A stretch of DNA of 64,000 nt from Thermomicrobium roseum DSM 5159 (GTDB lineage Bacteria; Chloroflexota; Chloroflexia; Thermomicrobiales; Thermomicrobiaceae), in the NCBI RefSeq assembly GCF_000021685.1, contig NC_011961.1, forward strand, positions 806,001-870,000, given 5' to 3'. A model generated the notes under the pieces. The model was not told where the DNA came from. It was given only the letters and a program-made list of their open reading frames with translations, and ran no database searches. Position 1 is the stretch's first letter. The number at the start of each line of letters is the position of its first letter. Shown in pieces: positions 47,726-57,039 of the stretch. Made by a program: the position numbers and the translations under genes.

Positions 47726-49096
47726 TTATCGTTTGCGGTGACCGTCGCGCGGATGATAGCTGAGGACGAGCAGGTCGTTTCCGTTCTCAGTTCGTGTCTC
47801 TAACCAGACGCGGCGTCCCCACAGCCGGTAAACGTGCTCCAGCGTCTTTTCCGCCCATGCCAGATCGAGCTTTCGCCCGTCCCACACGTGCCGCAGGTAC
47901 AGTTCGCGGTTTCCGTGGTAATCGCCGTCCTCTACCAGGATGACCGGAATCTGGTTCCCACCCAGCTCGCTCGCCAGCCGATCCCGCACCGCCTCCCAGT
48001 CCTTGTCGACCACCACGAGCTCCTCACCCCGCCGCTCGTAGAGATACAAGTCCAGCCGTTCGACTAACTCCTCAGTCAAGTAGTTCCGGACCAGTGAGAC
48101 ATCGTTTTCCATTTCCCGAACCATGAAGAGGTACTCGGTTCCGTAGCGTCGTTCGATGTCGCGCAAAATCTCGTACCCCAACGCGTACGGGTTGAGCCGT
48201 CTCGCTGTCGGCTGCAAGACGCCAGCATGGAGGCGTGCGAACTCGAGATACTCGTCCGGCGTCAACTCGAGTTCGCGCACGATGCGCGCATGCCAAAAAG
48301 TCGCCCACCCCTCGTTCACGACCTTGGTTTGGATCTGGGGCAGAAAATAAAGCATCTCCGCCCGGACGATCGCCACCACGTCCCGTTCCCAGTCCTCCAG
48401 GACCGGCGAGTACTCGTGGATGAAGAGCAAGAGATCCCGCACCGGTTCAGCCGGGAGCCGGGTTTCGCGCTGCCGCGTCTCGCGCTCGTCCGCCGCATCG
48501 TCGGTCAGCTCACCCAATCGCCAAAGATCCTCGTACGGCGACCTCGATCGCCGTTCCCGCTCCGCCACGCGCCGAACGGGAATCTCCGTCAGACTCGGAT
48601 CGACGTGCTCCTGGATCGCCAGCACCGCGTCCAGCAACTGTTCGACCGCCTCCTTGCCGTGGGCGAACTCGTACCGCTCGATCCGCTCAGCGTGCACCGT
48701 CGCGATCTCGACCATATCCCGTCGTGTTCGAACGAAGTACGCATTGTTGGCGAAGAAGTCGGCATGCGCCATGACATGTGCAGCCACGAGCGTGTTTTGC
48801 AGGAGCGTGTTGGTCTCCAAAAGGAAGGCCTGACAGGGGTGGCTATTGATCACCAACTCGTAGATCTTGCTCAAGCCGTAGTCGTACAGCGTCTTTTGGA
48901 CTTGATACGCCTTCCCATGTGTCCAATGCGAGAAGCGTCCTGGCAGCCCGTATGCTCCGATCTCGTACATCACGGTTGCCGGCACGACCTCGAAGTGCAC
49001 CGGCAGCGGGCGTAACCCCATGCGCTCCCCGATTTCCCAGATCGCTCCGATCCGGCGCTCCAGTTCGCGAAGTTCGCTCGGTGCCAACTCACGCAC
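47726..49096 (-). CDS. SpoVR family protein
   Basis: The 456-residue protein matches SpoVR/YcgB: HFEVVPATVMYEIGAYGLPG, GLSKIYELVINSHPCQAFL, the histidine-rich VAAHVMAHADFFANN and EGWATFWHARIVRELELTPD. The function is unresolved; it is almost always encoded with PrkA and YeaH, as here. The GTG start overlaps the yeaH stop by eight bases. Confidence 0.93.
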   Translation of the reverse strand: MRELAPSELRELERRIGAIWEIGERMGLRPLPVHFEVVPATVMYEIGAYGLPGRFSHWTHGKAYQVQKTLYDYGLSKIYELVINSHPCQAFLLETNTLLQNTLVAAHVMAHADFFANNAYFVRTRRDMVEIATVHAERIERYEFAHGKEAVEQLLDAVLAIQEHVDPSLTEIPVRRVAERERRSRSPYEDLWRLGELTDDAADERETRQRETRLPAEPVRDLLLFIHEYSPVLEDWERDVVAIVRAEMLYFLPQIQTKVVNEGWATFWHARIVRELELTPDEYLEFARLHAGVLQPTARRLNPYALGYEILRDIERRYGTEYLFMVREMENDVSLVRNYLTEELVERLDLYLYERRGEELVVVDKDWEAVRDRLASELGGNQIPVILVEDGDYHGNRELYLRHVWDGRKLDLAWAEKTLEHVYRLWGRRVWLETRTENGNDLLVLSYHPRDGHRKR

Positions 49097-50249
49097 GCGC
49101 CACCTCCTGCCCCACCTCGGGACCGAAAAAGCGCCGCAGCGCCTGGTACACGTCCGCCTTCTCGGTGATCGTGACCGTCACCAGTTTGGGACTACCGATC
49201 CGCTGCAACGTATGCATCAGCGTGCTCTGGTAGGTGTATCGCCCCTGTCGGATCTCGCCGTATCCGAAGAGGTTCGCGCAGCGCAGGAGCTCCTCAGCCA
49301 GTTCGCGGCAACGCTCGTTGTCGGACGGCCAGTTGTCTCCATCCGAGAAATGGAACGGATAAATGTTCCAACTGTCCGGCGGGTACGACTCGCGGATGAG
49401 CTGCAAGGCGAGCTCGTACGCGGTGCTCGCCCGCGTCCCACCACTCTCGCCCCGCGAGAAGAACTCCTCCTCGCTGACCTCCCGAGCCTCCGCATGATGG
49501 GCGATGAACCGGATCTCGACTCGGTCGTACTTCGTTCGCAAGAAACGCACCATCCAGTAGTAGAACGCGCGCGAGACATACTTCTCGAACGTTCCCATCG
49601 AGCCGGAGACATCCATCATGGCGATAACGACCGCGTTCGACTCTCGCTTGACGTCCCGCTCCCACGTCTTGAACCGTAGGTCCTCGTTCGCGAAGTCTCC
49701 GATGCGCGCACGGCCACGCCATGCATTCCGCCGCAAGTTCTCCCGCAGCGTCCGCCGCTTGTCCAGGTTGGCGAACGGACCATGCCGGCGGATCTCGGTG
49801 AAGCGAACCGCCTCCGACTCGAGTTCCCGCAGCCGTTTTTCCTCCAGGTTGGGCAATTCGAGATCTTCGAAGATGAGTTCGCTCAGCTCCTCGATCGTCA
49901 GTTCCGCTTCGTAGTAGTCGATTCCCGGCTGGTCACCCGCTTGCGGACCGTCTCCCGACCGCTGGCCACCCCCTACCCGGCCCACCACGTCCCCGACGTG
50001 CGTCCCACCGCTGCCCTGCCCGACTTGCCGGCCGCTGTCCGGGTCGAAGCGGAACCGGTACTCCTCGAGCACCCGGATCGGTACCCGGACCACCCGCTTG
50101 CCGTCCGAGGTGATGAGCGACTGCTCGCTGACGATGTCCGCGAGATTCCGCTTGATCGCTTCCTTCACCTTTTCCATGTGTCGCGCTTGGTCGATCGCAC
50201 CCTTGCGGTGCAACGACCAATCATCGCGCCGGATCGCCAGCGTGAACAT
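49089..50249 (-). CDS. YeaH/YhbH-family (DUF444) von Willebrand factor A protein
   Basis: The 386-residue protein has an RNA-binding-like N-terminus, a Gly-rich linker (about 74-108) and a VWA domain with MIDAS motif MMDVSGSMG (212-219), HHAEA and ASTAYELALQLI. It is the partner of PrkA and SpoVR in stress or sporulation-type operons. ATG at 50249 is eight bases after GGAGG. It starts 24 bases after the prkA stop. Confidence 0.93.
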   Translation of the reverse strand: MFTLAIRRDDWSLHRKGAIDQARHMEKVKEAIKRNLADIVSEQSLITSDGKRVVRVPIRVLEEYRFRFDPDSGRQVGQGSGGTHVGDVVGRVGGGQRSGDGPQAGDQPGIDYYEAELTIEELSELIFEDLELPNLEEKRLRELESEAVRFTEIRRHGPFANLDKRRTLRENLRRNAWRGRARIGDFANEDLRFKTWERDVKRESNAVVIAMMDVSGSMGTFEKYVSRAFYYWMVRFLRTKYDRVEIRFIAHHAEAREVSEEEFFSRGESGGTRASTAYELALQLIRESYPPDSWNIYPFHFSDGDNWPSDNERCRELAEELLRCANLFGYGEIRQGRYTYQSTLMHTLQRIGSPKLVTVTITEKADVYQALRRFFGPEVGQEVARA

Positions 50250-50273
50250 GATCGCCACCTCCAGATGCTCGCC

Positions 50274-52211
50274 TCAGCGGCTCAAGAGTGCACCGACGTA
50301 CTTCAAGAGCTCGTTCGCGCAGACCGGACAGTAGCCGTGATGCTGAACCAGCCGATCGACCACCTCGTTCATCCGTCGCAACTGATCCGGGTCCGGTGTC
50401 TTGGTCGAGGTGGTGATCTTGACGACGTCGCGCAAGTCCGCGAACAGCTTGCGCTCGATCGCTTCCCGCAAACGGTCGTGCGACGTGTAATCGAACGGTT
50501 GACCACGCCGCGCCATCGCCGACATCTTGATGAGCAGTTCCTCCCGGAACTGCCGCTTCTGGCTCTCCGGGATCCCGATCTGCTCCTCGATCGAGCGCAT
50601 CAGCCGTTCGTCTGGCTCGAGTTCCTCCTCGGTGATCGGGTCGATCACCTTCGTCCGGTTGACGTAGGCTTCCACGTTGTCGAGATAGTTGTTGAAGAGC
50701 GTCCGCGCTTGCTCCTCGAACGAATAGACGAAGGCCCGCTGCACCTCGCGCTTGGCCCACTCGTCGTACTCCTTGCGCGCCTCCGCGATCAGATTCAGGA
50801 GACGCTCGCGCTCCTTCGGAGTGATGCTGGTATGTTGCTCGAGACCGTCACGGAGGCTCCGCAAGACATCGATCGCGTTGATGCAGCGGGTCCCCTCCCG
50901 CACGATCGCCGCCGAGATCCGGTTGATCACATAGCGCGGCGAAACCCCGTCCATCCCCTCGCGCGTTGCTTCCTCTTGCAACTCTTTCACGTCTTGAGGC
51001 GTGTATCCCTCGACCACTTGCCCGTCGTAGAGCTTGAGCTTCTTCATCAGCGTCATGCCCGCCTTCCGGCTCTCCTCCAGGCGCGAGAGCACGGCGAACG
51101 TCGCGGCCGCTTCCAGGGTTCCCGGTGCGATGTGCACGTCGCGGATTCCGCTCTGCTTCAAAAGTTTCTGGTAGATCTTCACCTCGTCGGACACACGCAA
51201 GTTGTACGGTACTTTGACGAGGATGATCCGGTCTTGCAGTGCTTCGCTCCGCTTGTTCCCCACGAATGCGTTGTATTCGTGCTCATTGGTGTGGCTGATC
51301 ACCACCTCGTCGGCATAGATCATCGGGAATCGACCGGTCTTGATGCTCTGCTCCTGCGTCAACGTCAGCAGCACGTAGAGAAAACGCTCGTCGACCTTGA
51401 GCATCTCGATGAATTCCACCAGCCCCCGATTCGCGATGTTGAGTTCCCCATCGAACCGGTAGGCTCGGGGATCCGACTCCGCCCCCACCTCACCGATCGT
51501 CGAGAGGTCGATGCTTCCCACCAACTCCGCGATGTCCTGGCTCTTCGGATCCGACGGCGTAAACGTCCCGATCCCGACGCGATGCTTCTCGGAAAACACG
51601 ATGCGCACCACCGGAACGTCCTCATGACGCCCGCTGAACAGCTGCCCCGGTCGACTCCAGGGATGCTGCTCATCACGCGGCGCCTCCTCCAGGTAATACC
51701 GGCACCACGGGCACAGTTCCCCCTCGATGTAGATCCCGTGCTCGCGGAAAAGTTCGTCGCGCAGTGGCTCCGGTATCAGGTGCAGCGGCTCCTCGTGCAT
51801 CGGGCAGCCCTTGATCGCGTAGACCGCTCCCCGATCCGTCCGGGTGTACTGCTCCAAGCCCCGCTTGAGCTTGGCCACGATCGTCGATTTCCCCCCACCC
51901 ACCGGTCCCATGAGCAGGAGAATCCGCTTGCGAACCTCCAGCCGCTGCGCCGCTGACCGAAAGTACTCGACGATCTGCTCCAACGGTTTTTCCAGCCCGA
52001 AGATCTCGTCCGCAAAGAACCGGTAGCGGACGCGTCCGTCCGGCAGTTGCTCCACCCCCGCATCCATGATCATGTTGTAGATCCGGGCATGCGCCAGCTG
52101 GGCGATCTGTGGATTCGCCAGCACGAGCTCGAAGTAGTCAGCGAACGTACCTTCCCAATGGAGTCGGGCTTCCTCTGCCCGGAAGGCTTCCAAGCGCTCC
52201 AAGAGATCCAT
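50274..52211 (-). CDS. prkA: PrkA-family AAA+ serine protein kinase/protease
   Basis: The 645-residue protein has the N-terminal AAA+ domain with P-loop MGPVGGGKST (101-110) and the PrkA C-terminal domain. It contains a CPMH...LCPWC zinc-like arrangement (CPWCRYYLEEAPRDEQHPW). ATG at 52211 follows GGAAAGGAG; a longer in-frame extension lacks similarity. It is the first gene of the prkA-yeaH-spoVR operon and is preceded by a long structured leader. Confidence 0.95.
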   Translation of the reverse strand: MDLLERLEAFRAEEARLHWEGTFADYFELVLANPQIAQLAHARIYNMIMDAGVEQLPDGRVRYRFFADEIFGLEKPLEQIVEYFRSAAQRLEVRKRILLLMGPVGGGKSTIVAKLKRGLEQYTRTDRGAVYAIKGCPMHEEPLHLIPEPLRDELFREHGIYIEGELCPWCRYYLEEAPRDEQHPWSRPGQLFSGRHEDVPVVRIVFSEKHRVGIGTFTPSDPKSQDIAELVGSIDLSTIGEVGAESDPRAYRFDGELNIANRGLVEFIEMLKVDERFLYVLLTLTQEQSIKTGRFPMIYADEVVISHTNEHEYNAFVGNKRSEALQDRIILVKVPYNLRVSDEVKIYQKLLKQSGIRDVHIAPGTLEAAATFAVLSRLEESRKAGMTLMKKLKLYDGQVVEGYTPQDVKELQEEATREGMDGVSPRYVINRISAAIVREGTRCINAIDVLRSLRDGLEQHTSITPKERERLLNLIAEARKEYDEWAKREVQRAFVYSFEEQARTLFNNYLDNVEAYVNRTKVIDPITEEELEPDERLMRSIEEQIGIPESQKRQFREELLIKMSAMARRGQPFDYTSHDRLREAIERKLFADLRDVVKITTSTKTPDPDQLRRMNEVVDRLVQHHGYCPVCANELLKYVGALLSR

Positions 52212-52363
52212 GATCGCTCTCCGCTCCTTTCCCGCGTCGATCGCTGGTCCCGTCAGGTTCTGCATCGTCTGCGCAACACCCCCTTCCGACCGACAGGTCT
52301 GGCCCAGGTTCACGCCTGCTGGCACTGCCGCACTTCGCCTCTGCCTTGGGAAAGGTGAACAGG

Positions 52364-52484
52364 CATTGCCCGCAGGAGGAAACCGGGCAATGGTCGAGCG
52401 ATCATCGCTCGACAAAAACGTTCGACAGCCGACCCCCACGGCCCATGGCCGTCGTAGAAGGACTCGGGATCGGCTGTCGAACGT
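52364..52484 (-). promoter_or_regulatory. structured leader with terminator-like hairpin upstream of prkA
   Basis: In minus-strand order: a 15-base perfect stem (ACGTTCGACAGCCGA and complement, 52418-52484) holding a nested ACGGCC/GGCCGT hairpin and followed by TTTTT; a 10-base stem GTCGAGCGAT/ATCGCTCGAC (52393-52413); and a 9-base stem CATTGCCCG/CGGGCAATG (52364-52392). A TACAAT box lies just upstream (52499-52504). The arrangement looks like attenuation of the prkA operon or an old terminator now inside its leader. Confidence 0.6.
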
Positions 52485-53093
52485 GCGAGACCTCTGCACT
52501 ATTGTAAACGTCCGGCGACCCTCCGTGGTTTCGTCGACTCTCGTCACCTCGCGCTCAGTGCATTTCGGCCCCCACTCCCCCGTACGTGAGTACCAGCGAT
52601 GGTCGAGCCACCGCCCCGAGGAGCGCAGCGAGTCCACCGGAACCAGTCCAACCGGTGACTGGACTCCTTTTGAGCAGCGCGCATTCGGGCAAGCCTTTCC
52701 CCGGCACGAGGTCGGTCGCGGTCGCGCCTCTCAGTTCTTCCCCCTGCATCGAACACAGCGGCGATCAGCTGGACGACCACCACGCCCGAGCGTCCGCAGC
52801 GAGCAGCGATGGGCAGCCTCACCAGCATCTCGGCGCTGGTGCTTTGCCAGTCTTTTCTCCCCGAGCACGGTCGCCGTACGCCTGCCCCGATCACTCCGGC
52901 GAACAGCCAGGGCGCAGCCACGATCTGCTCAGGGCATGCCGCGTGCAGACCCGCACGACGCGAGCGACCCGGCAGCCACCCTGCAACCAGCCGGCCAGCT
53001 TTCGGCGACGACCGGTGCTTGGGAACGTGTCGCTGGAGTGCTACGATCTCAACGTCGTCGCTCGTCGCGATCGCTCGGAAGGATGGCACCAAA
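52485..53093. other. intergenic stretch between prkA leader and M42 peptidase
   Basis: No convincing gene on either strand. Apart from the TACAAT box for leftward transcription, no hairpin or promoter of good quality was seen. Confidence 0.4.
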
Positions 53094-54152
53094 ATGGATC
53101 TCGACTGGGAACTCCTGCGGAGGCTCTGCGAGGCACCTGGTATCCCCGGACACGAGGAGCGGATCGCGGGGGTCGTGCGGGCTGCTCTCCAGCCGCTCGT
53201 CGATGAGTTCCACGTCGATGCCATGGGCAATCTCATCGGCAGGCGCCGCGGCCGCAGCGATCGCCGCGTCATGCTCGCTGCCCACATGGACGAAATCGGC
53301 TTCCTCGTTCGTCACATCGACGAGCAAGGCTTTCTTCGTCTCCAATCGGTTGGCGGCTTCGATGCCCGCGTCCTGGTCGCCCAGCGCGTCCACGTGTGGC
53401 CCCGCACCGGTGATCCGCTCCTCGGCGCGCTCCAGCTCGCGACGAAGCCGATCCATCTGCTCGCTCAGGAAGAGCGCAAAGCGCCGACGATGGAGGACCT
53501 GTACGTCGATCTCGGATTACCCGCTGACGAGGTACGCGCTCGCGTCGAGATCGGCGACATGGTCACCCTGGGCCGCGACTTCGCTCGCCTCGGACCGACG
53601 GTGCTCAGCAAGGCCCTCGACGATCGTGTCGGGCTGTTCGTGATGCTGGAATCTCTCCGTCATCTCGAACACCACGAGGCGGATATCGTCGCGGTCGCCA
53701 CTGTCCAGGAGGAAGTTGGCCTACGCGGCGCTCAGACCGCAGCGTTCGGGCTCGAACCCCACGTCGGGATCGCGCTGGATGTCACCATCGCCGGTGACGT
53801 TCCGGGCATCGACCCCAAGGATCGTGTCACCTCTCTCGGAGCAGGTGTCGCTCTCAAGGTTTTCGATACGTCCCATCTCCCCAGCCGGCCGCTTCTCCAG
53901 CACCTGCGCGAGATCGCCGAGCGGGAGGGTATCCGCTACCAGCTCGAAGTCCTCCCGCGTGGGGGTACCGATGCTGGCGCTCTCCAGCGCGCCCGAGCCG
54001 GTATTCCGGTCGTCACGCTTTCCATTCCCACCCGTCACGTGCACACGGTCAACGAAATGGCGCACATCGAGGACATCGCTGCAGCCGTTCAGCTGCTCAC
54101 GCGCTACCTCGCCGAAGCGCACGAGCGTTCCTATCACCCCTACGCATGGTGA
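53094..54152 (+). CDS. M42-family aminopeptidase (tetrahedral type)
   Basis: The 352-residue protein has the two-metal ligands of M42 enzymes: AAHMDEIGF, KALDDRVG, the catalytic pair in VATVQEEVGLRGA, ALDVTIAGD and HVHTVNEM. Such enzymes are cytosolic dodecameric peptidases or, in some cases, cellulase-annotated homologues. ATG at 53094 follows GGAAGG. It overlaps the longer form of the next gene by seven bases. Confidence 0.9.
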   Translation: MDLDWELLRRLCEAPGIPGHEERIAGVVRAALQPLVDEFHVDAMGNLIGRRRGRSDRRVMLAAHMDEIGFLVRHIDEQGFLRLQSVGGFDARVLVAQRVHVWPRTGDPLLGALQLATKPIHLLAQEERKAPTMEDLYVDLGLPADEVRARVEIGDMVTLGRDFARLGPTVLSKALDDRVGLFVMLESLRHLEHHEADIVAVATVQEEVGLRGAQTAAFGLEPHVGIALDVTIAGDVPGIDPKDRVTSLGAGVALKVFDTSHLPSRPLLQHLREIAEREGIRYQLEVLPRGGTDAGALQRARAGIPVVTLSIPTRHVHTVNEMAHIEDIAAAVQLLTRYLAEAHERSYHPYAW

Positions 54153-54181
54153 GACCGCACCGCATCGCTCGGGATGGGTCG

Positions 54182-55849
54182 ATGCAGCGACTACTGGTCT
54201 TCGTGTTCGTCTTTAGTCTTCTACAAAGCAGCGGGCTCGCGACGCTCGCCAGCGCAGGCGAGCCCGCGTTCCATATCGCATCGTTCGTCATCGAGCCGAC
54301 TGCTCCGCGCGCTGGCGATACCGTCACCGTGCACCTCACCGTCGTCGATCCTCGAGATCAACCGGTGACCGGCCTCACAGGGCATACTCAGGTCCGACCG
54401 GTGATGAACACGGTCGACGAGGACACCGTCGCCGAAGTGGCTGGCCTTGCGGAAACTGGGCCCGGCGAATACGTCGTGACTGTCCCGCTCAACACCCCCG
54501 GTGAATGGCGGATCGTGGTCACTCTGACCGACGCGGTGCGGACACTCGAGCAGGCGACCACGATCGTGGTCGCACCGCGACTCGATCCCCCACCCCCCAG
54601 TCAGGCCCCCCTGGTGTTCCGCGGCAGTTCCTGGGTCACCGCACTGCGCGTCGATCCTGCCACCGGAAGTATCGTGCGTCTCCTCGGCGATTCTGCAGTG
54701 ACCACCGCCGAGACCACCCTGCTGATCCGACGGGCCACGTCACCCCTCGGTCCGATCAGTCGTCTGTTCGGCGGCCAATGGCAACTGGAACTCACCTTCA
54801 CCGATGCCCGAACCGGGCACGATCTGCGTGTCCCGCTCGGACCGATCCGCGCTTCTCTGCAACCCGGATCGTCCTCCACTCCAGCGATCGTCGTCGCCAC
54901 CGCTGGACTCCCCACGCAGCCAGTCGTGATCGTGTACCGTGCCTGGCGTCTCGGTGAGGGTTGGCAGTCGGAACTCGTGCTCGTCGACACCCGCTCTGGC
55001 GATCTCGTCGCCACGACGATCCTGCCGGGAGCACTGCGCGGGACACAGCTCCTCCCGCGCGTGGCAGCCACACCAGAGGGAACGATCGTCGTGCTCGAGC
55101 GTGCTCTCTCCCTCCAGGCGACCGGCGAGGCCCGTGTCACCACCCTGGCGACCACCGCTCTGGCCATCCAGGCCACCCGGCGCTGGTCATTCTCGACGAC
55201 CGGCTCGCCCGACGCTGATTGCTTGGCCAACCCCGCACTCGATGGCGGAGTGCTTGGCCGGGTCAGCCCGCGCTGGTTCGCCTGGTGCCGAGATCTCTCC
55301 GGAACCTGGCTGGGACTCTGGGACCTTCCTTCAGGAATGCTGCTGGCGCGCCTTCCACTCGATCCGACTGCGACCGTGCTGCTTCCCTCTCCCGACGGGA
55401 GCGAACTCTTCCTCGTCGAGACCAGACAGCGACGCCTCCTGGCTCTCGACGCGGAGGTCGGTCGCGTTCGGGAGTCCACACGCTCCCCGCGCGACACGTC
55501 CACGCGCTCTCTGCGGGACGAGTTCGCCCGATTTCTGGCACCGTCCGCTCGTGCTGCCTCCTCCTCCGAGCTGCGCGCCGCGCTCTCACCGGACGGCCGC
55601 CTGCTCTACGCAGTGTTCCCAACGATCACCGACGCTGGGGACGGTCTCTGGGTCTTCGCAACCGCGACGCTCCAGCCGGTCGATCGGCTGCTGCTCGGCT
55701 GGCTGGTCCATGGGGTGGTCGTCGCACCGGACGGTACGCTCGTCGCTGTGACCGATGGTCCCACCGGCGACCGCCTCGTCGTTCTCGACAACGACCAGCC
55801 ACGGCTCATCGTGACCGTACCCGAGCGCATTACGGAACAGTTGAAGTGA
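54182..55849 (+). CDS. secreted protein with YtkA-like and beta-propeller regions
   Basis: The 555-residue protein has a signal peptide (LLVFVFVFSLLQSSGLATLA ending near ASAGE). Residues about 20-130 look like a YtkA/FixH-type beta-sandwich (IEPTAPRAGDTVTVHLTVVD, GPGEYVVTVPLNTPGEWRI). The remainder is a WD40/YVTN-like propeller. ATG at 54182 has GGGATGGG upstream; an earlier ATG at 54146 overlaps the peptidase stop. Function unknown. Confidence 0.75.
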   Translation: MQRLLVFVFVFSLLQSSGLATLASAGEPAFHIASFVIEPTAPRAGDTVTVHLTVVDPRDQPVTGLTGHTQVRPVMNTVDEDTVAEVAGLAETGPGEYVVTVPLNTPGEWRIVVTLTDAVRTLEQATTIVVAPRLDPPPPSQAPLVFRGSSWVTALRVDPATGSIVRLLGDSAVTTAETTLLIRRATSPLGPISRLFGGQWQLELTFTDARTGHDLRVPLGPIRASLQPGSSSTPAIVVATAGLPTQPVVIVYRAWRLGEGWQSELVLVDTRSGDLVATTILPGALRGTQLLPRVAATPEGTIVVLERALSLQATGEARVTTLATTALAIQATRRWSFSTTGSPDADCLANPALDGGVLGRVSPRWFAWCRDLSGTWLGLWDLPSGMLLARLPLDPTATVLLPSPDGSELFLVETRQRRLLALDAEVGRVRESTRSPRDTSTRSLRDEFARFLAPSARAASSSELRAALSPDGRLLYAVFPTITDAGDGLWVFATATLQPVDRLLLGWLVHGVVVAPDGTLVAVTDGPTGDRLVVLDNDQPRLIVTVPERITEQLK

Positions 55850-55866
55850 AGCGAGAGGAGCATACG

Positions 55867-56814
55867 ATGGCGAACCTGAGCAAGCGTGAACGTGTCGAAG
55901 CTGCCCTACAGGGCGAACTCGTCGATCGCCCACCAGTTTGTTTCTGGCACCACTTCCGTCCCGAGGGTTCGGGATATCGTCTTGCCGAGCTCACCTATGA
56001 CTTTTTCATCCGCCGCTTCGATCTCGACATCGCAAAACTGATGCCGGATCTGCGCTATCCGTTCCCGCGCCGGACGATTACCACGCCGGACGATTGGTAC
56101 CTCGTCGACGCGATCGACTTCCGCACGAGTCGCTACGCCCGCGAATGGGTTCGGGCCGTTCGTCGCCTCCGCGAACTGGCTGGCCCCGAGGTTCCCATCG
56201 TCGTTACGGTTTTCAGCCCGCTGACTCAAGTCCTCTACTTTGTGGCCGACCATCAGCTGTTTTTGCAGCACGCTGTCGAGCGACCAGCCCTCTTGCACCA
56301 GGTTCTGGCCATCATCGCCGAGAACGTGCGGCAGCAGATCGAGCTCGTCCTGGCAGCCGGAGCTGATGGCATTTTCTTCGCGCTGCAAGGCTGCTCAGCG
56401 ACCGTCATGCCGGTCGAGCGCTATCGCGAGTTCGGTCGACCCTATGATCTCCTCGCTCTGAGCGGTGCCGCGGACGCCTGGCTGAATATCCTTCACGTGC
56501 ATGGCGAACGCGATCTCTACTTCGACGAGGTCCTCGACTATCCGGTTCGAGTCCTCAGCTGGAGCGACCGCCGTGCTGGACCATCGCTCGCCCAGGCGAG
56601 CCAGCGCACCACCAGGTGCCTCATGGGCGGCTGGGACGAGTTCGGGCCACTCGCTCGCGGCCCTGAGGAAGGCATCCGCGACGAAGCACTCGATGCACTC
56701 CGACAGACCAACGGTCGGCGGCTCATCCTCGCCAATGGCTGCTCGGTTCCCGACGATACCGACGAGCGCTGGCTCGCCGCTGCCCGTCGCATCGTCGACG
56801 AGCTCGCTTCCTGA
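55867..56814 (+). CDS. uroporphyrinogen decarboxylase (URO-D) family protein
   Basis: The 315-residue protein starts SKRERVEAALQGELVDRPPV, as in URO-D-fold proteins outside HemE, and has LNILHVHGE and LANGCSVPDDT, resembling the His/Cys zinc site of MtaA/CmuA-type corrinoid methyltransferases. It lacks the HemE PMRQAGR substrate motif, so heme synthesis is unlikely. ATG at 55867 follows GAGAGGAG. It is 17 bases after the secreted protein gene. Confidence 0.8.
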   Translation: MANLSKRERVEAALQGELVDRPPVCFWHHFRPEGSGYRLAELTYDFFIRRFDLDIAKLMPDLRYPFPRRTITTPDDWYLVDAIDFRTSRYAREWVRAVRRLRELAGPEVPIVVTVFSPLTQVLYFVADHQLFLQHAVERPALLHQVLAIIAENVRQQIELVLAAGADGIFFALQGCSATVMPVERYREFGRPYDLLALSGAADAWLNILHVHGERDLYFDEVLDYPVRVLSWSDRRAGPSLAQASQRTTRCLMGGWDEFGPLARGPEEGIRDEALDALRQTNGRRLILANGCSVPDDTDERWLAAARRIVDELAS

Positions 56815-57039
56815 TCCCGGTTCATCTCGCCCACCAGCGGAGCGAGAGCCCAGCCACGCCCACGCTCGGCACAGGAGGTATCCGCGCACCGGACTGCGCC
56901 GACATCGTCCGGATCGGTGCTGGGATCGGGTCAACCGCACCGCTGAGCGTGGGCTCGCGGTGCGCCGCTGGTCTTCATGCGGCACGTCCTCCGGCTGCCT
57001 CGCGAACGCCTCGCGGACAGGAGAAGGGAACCAAGCGTC

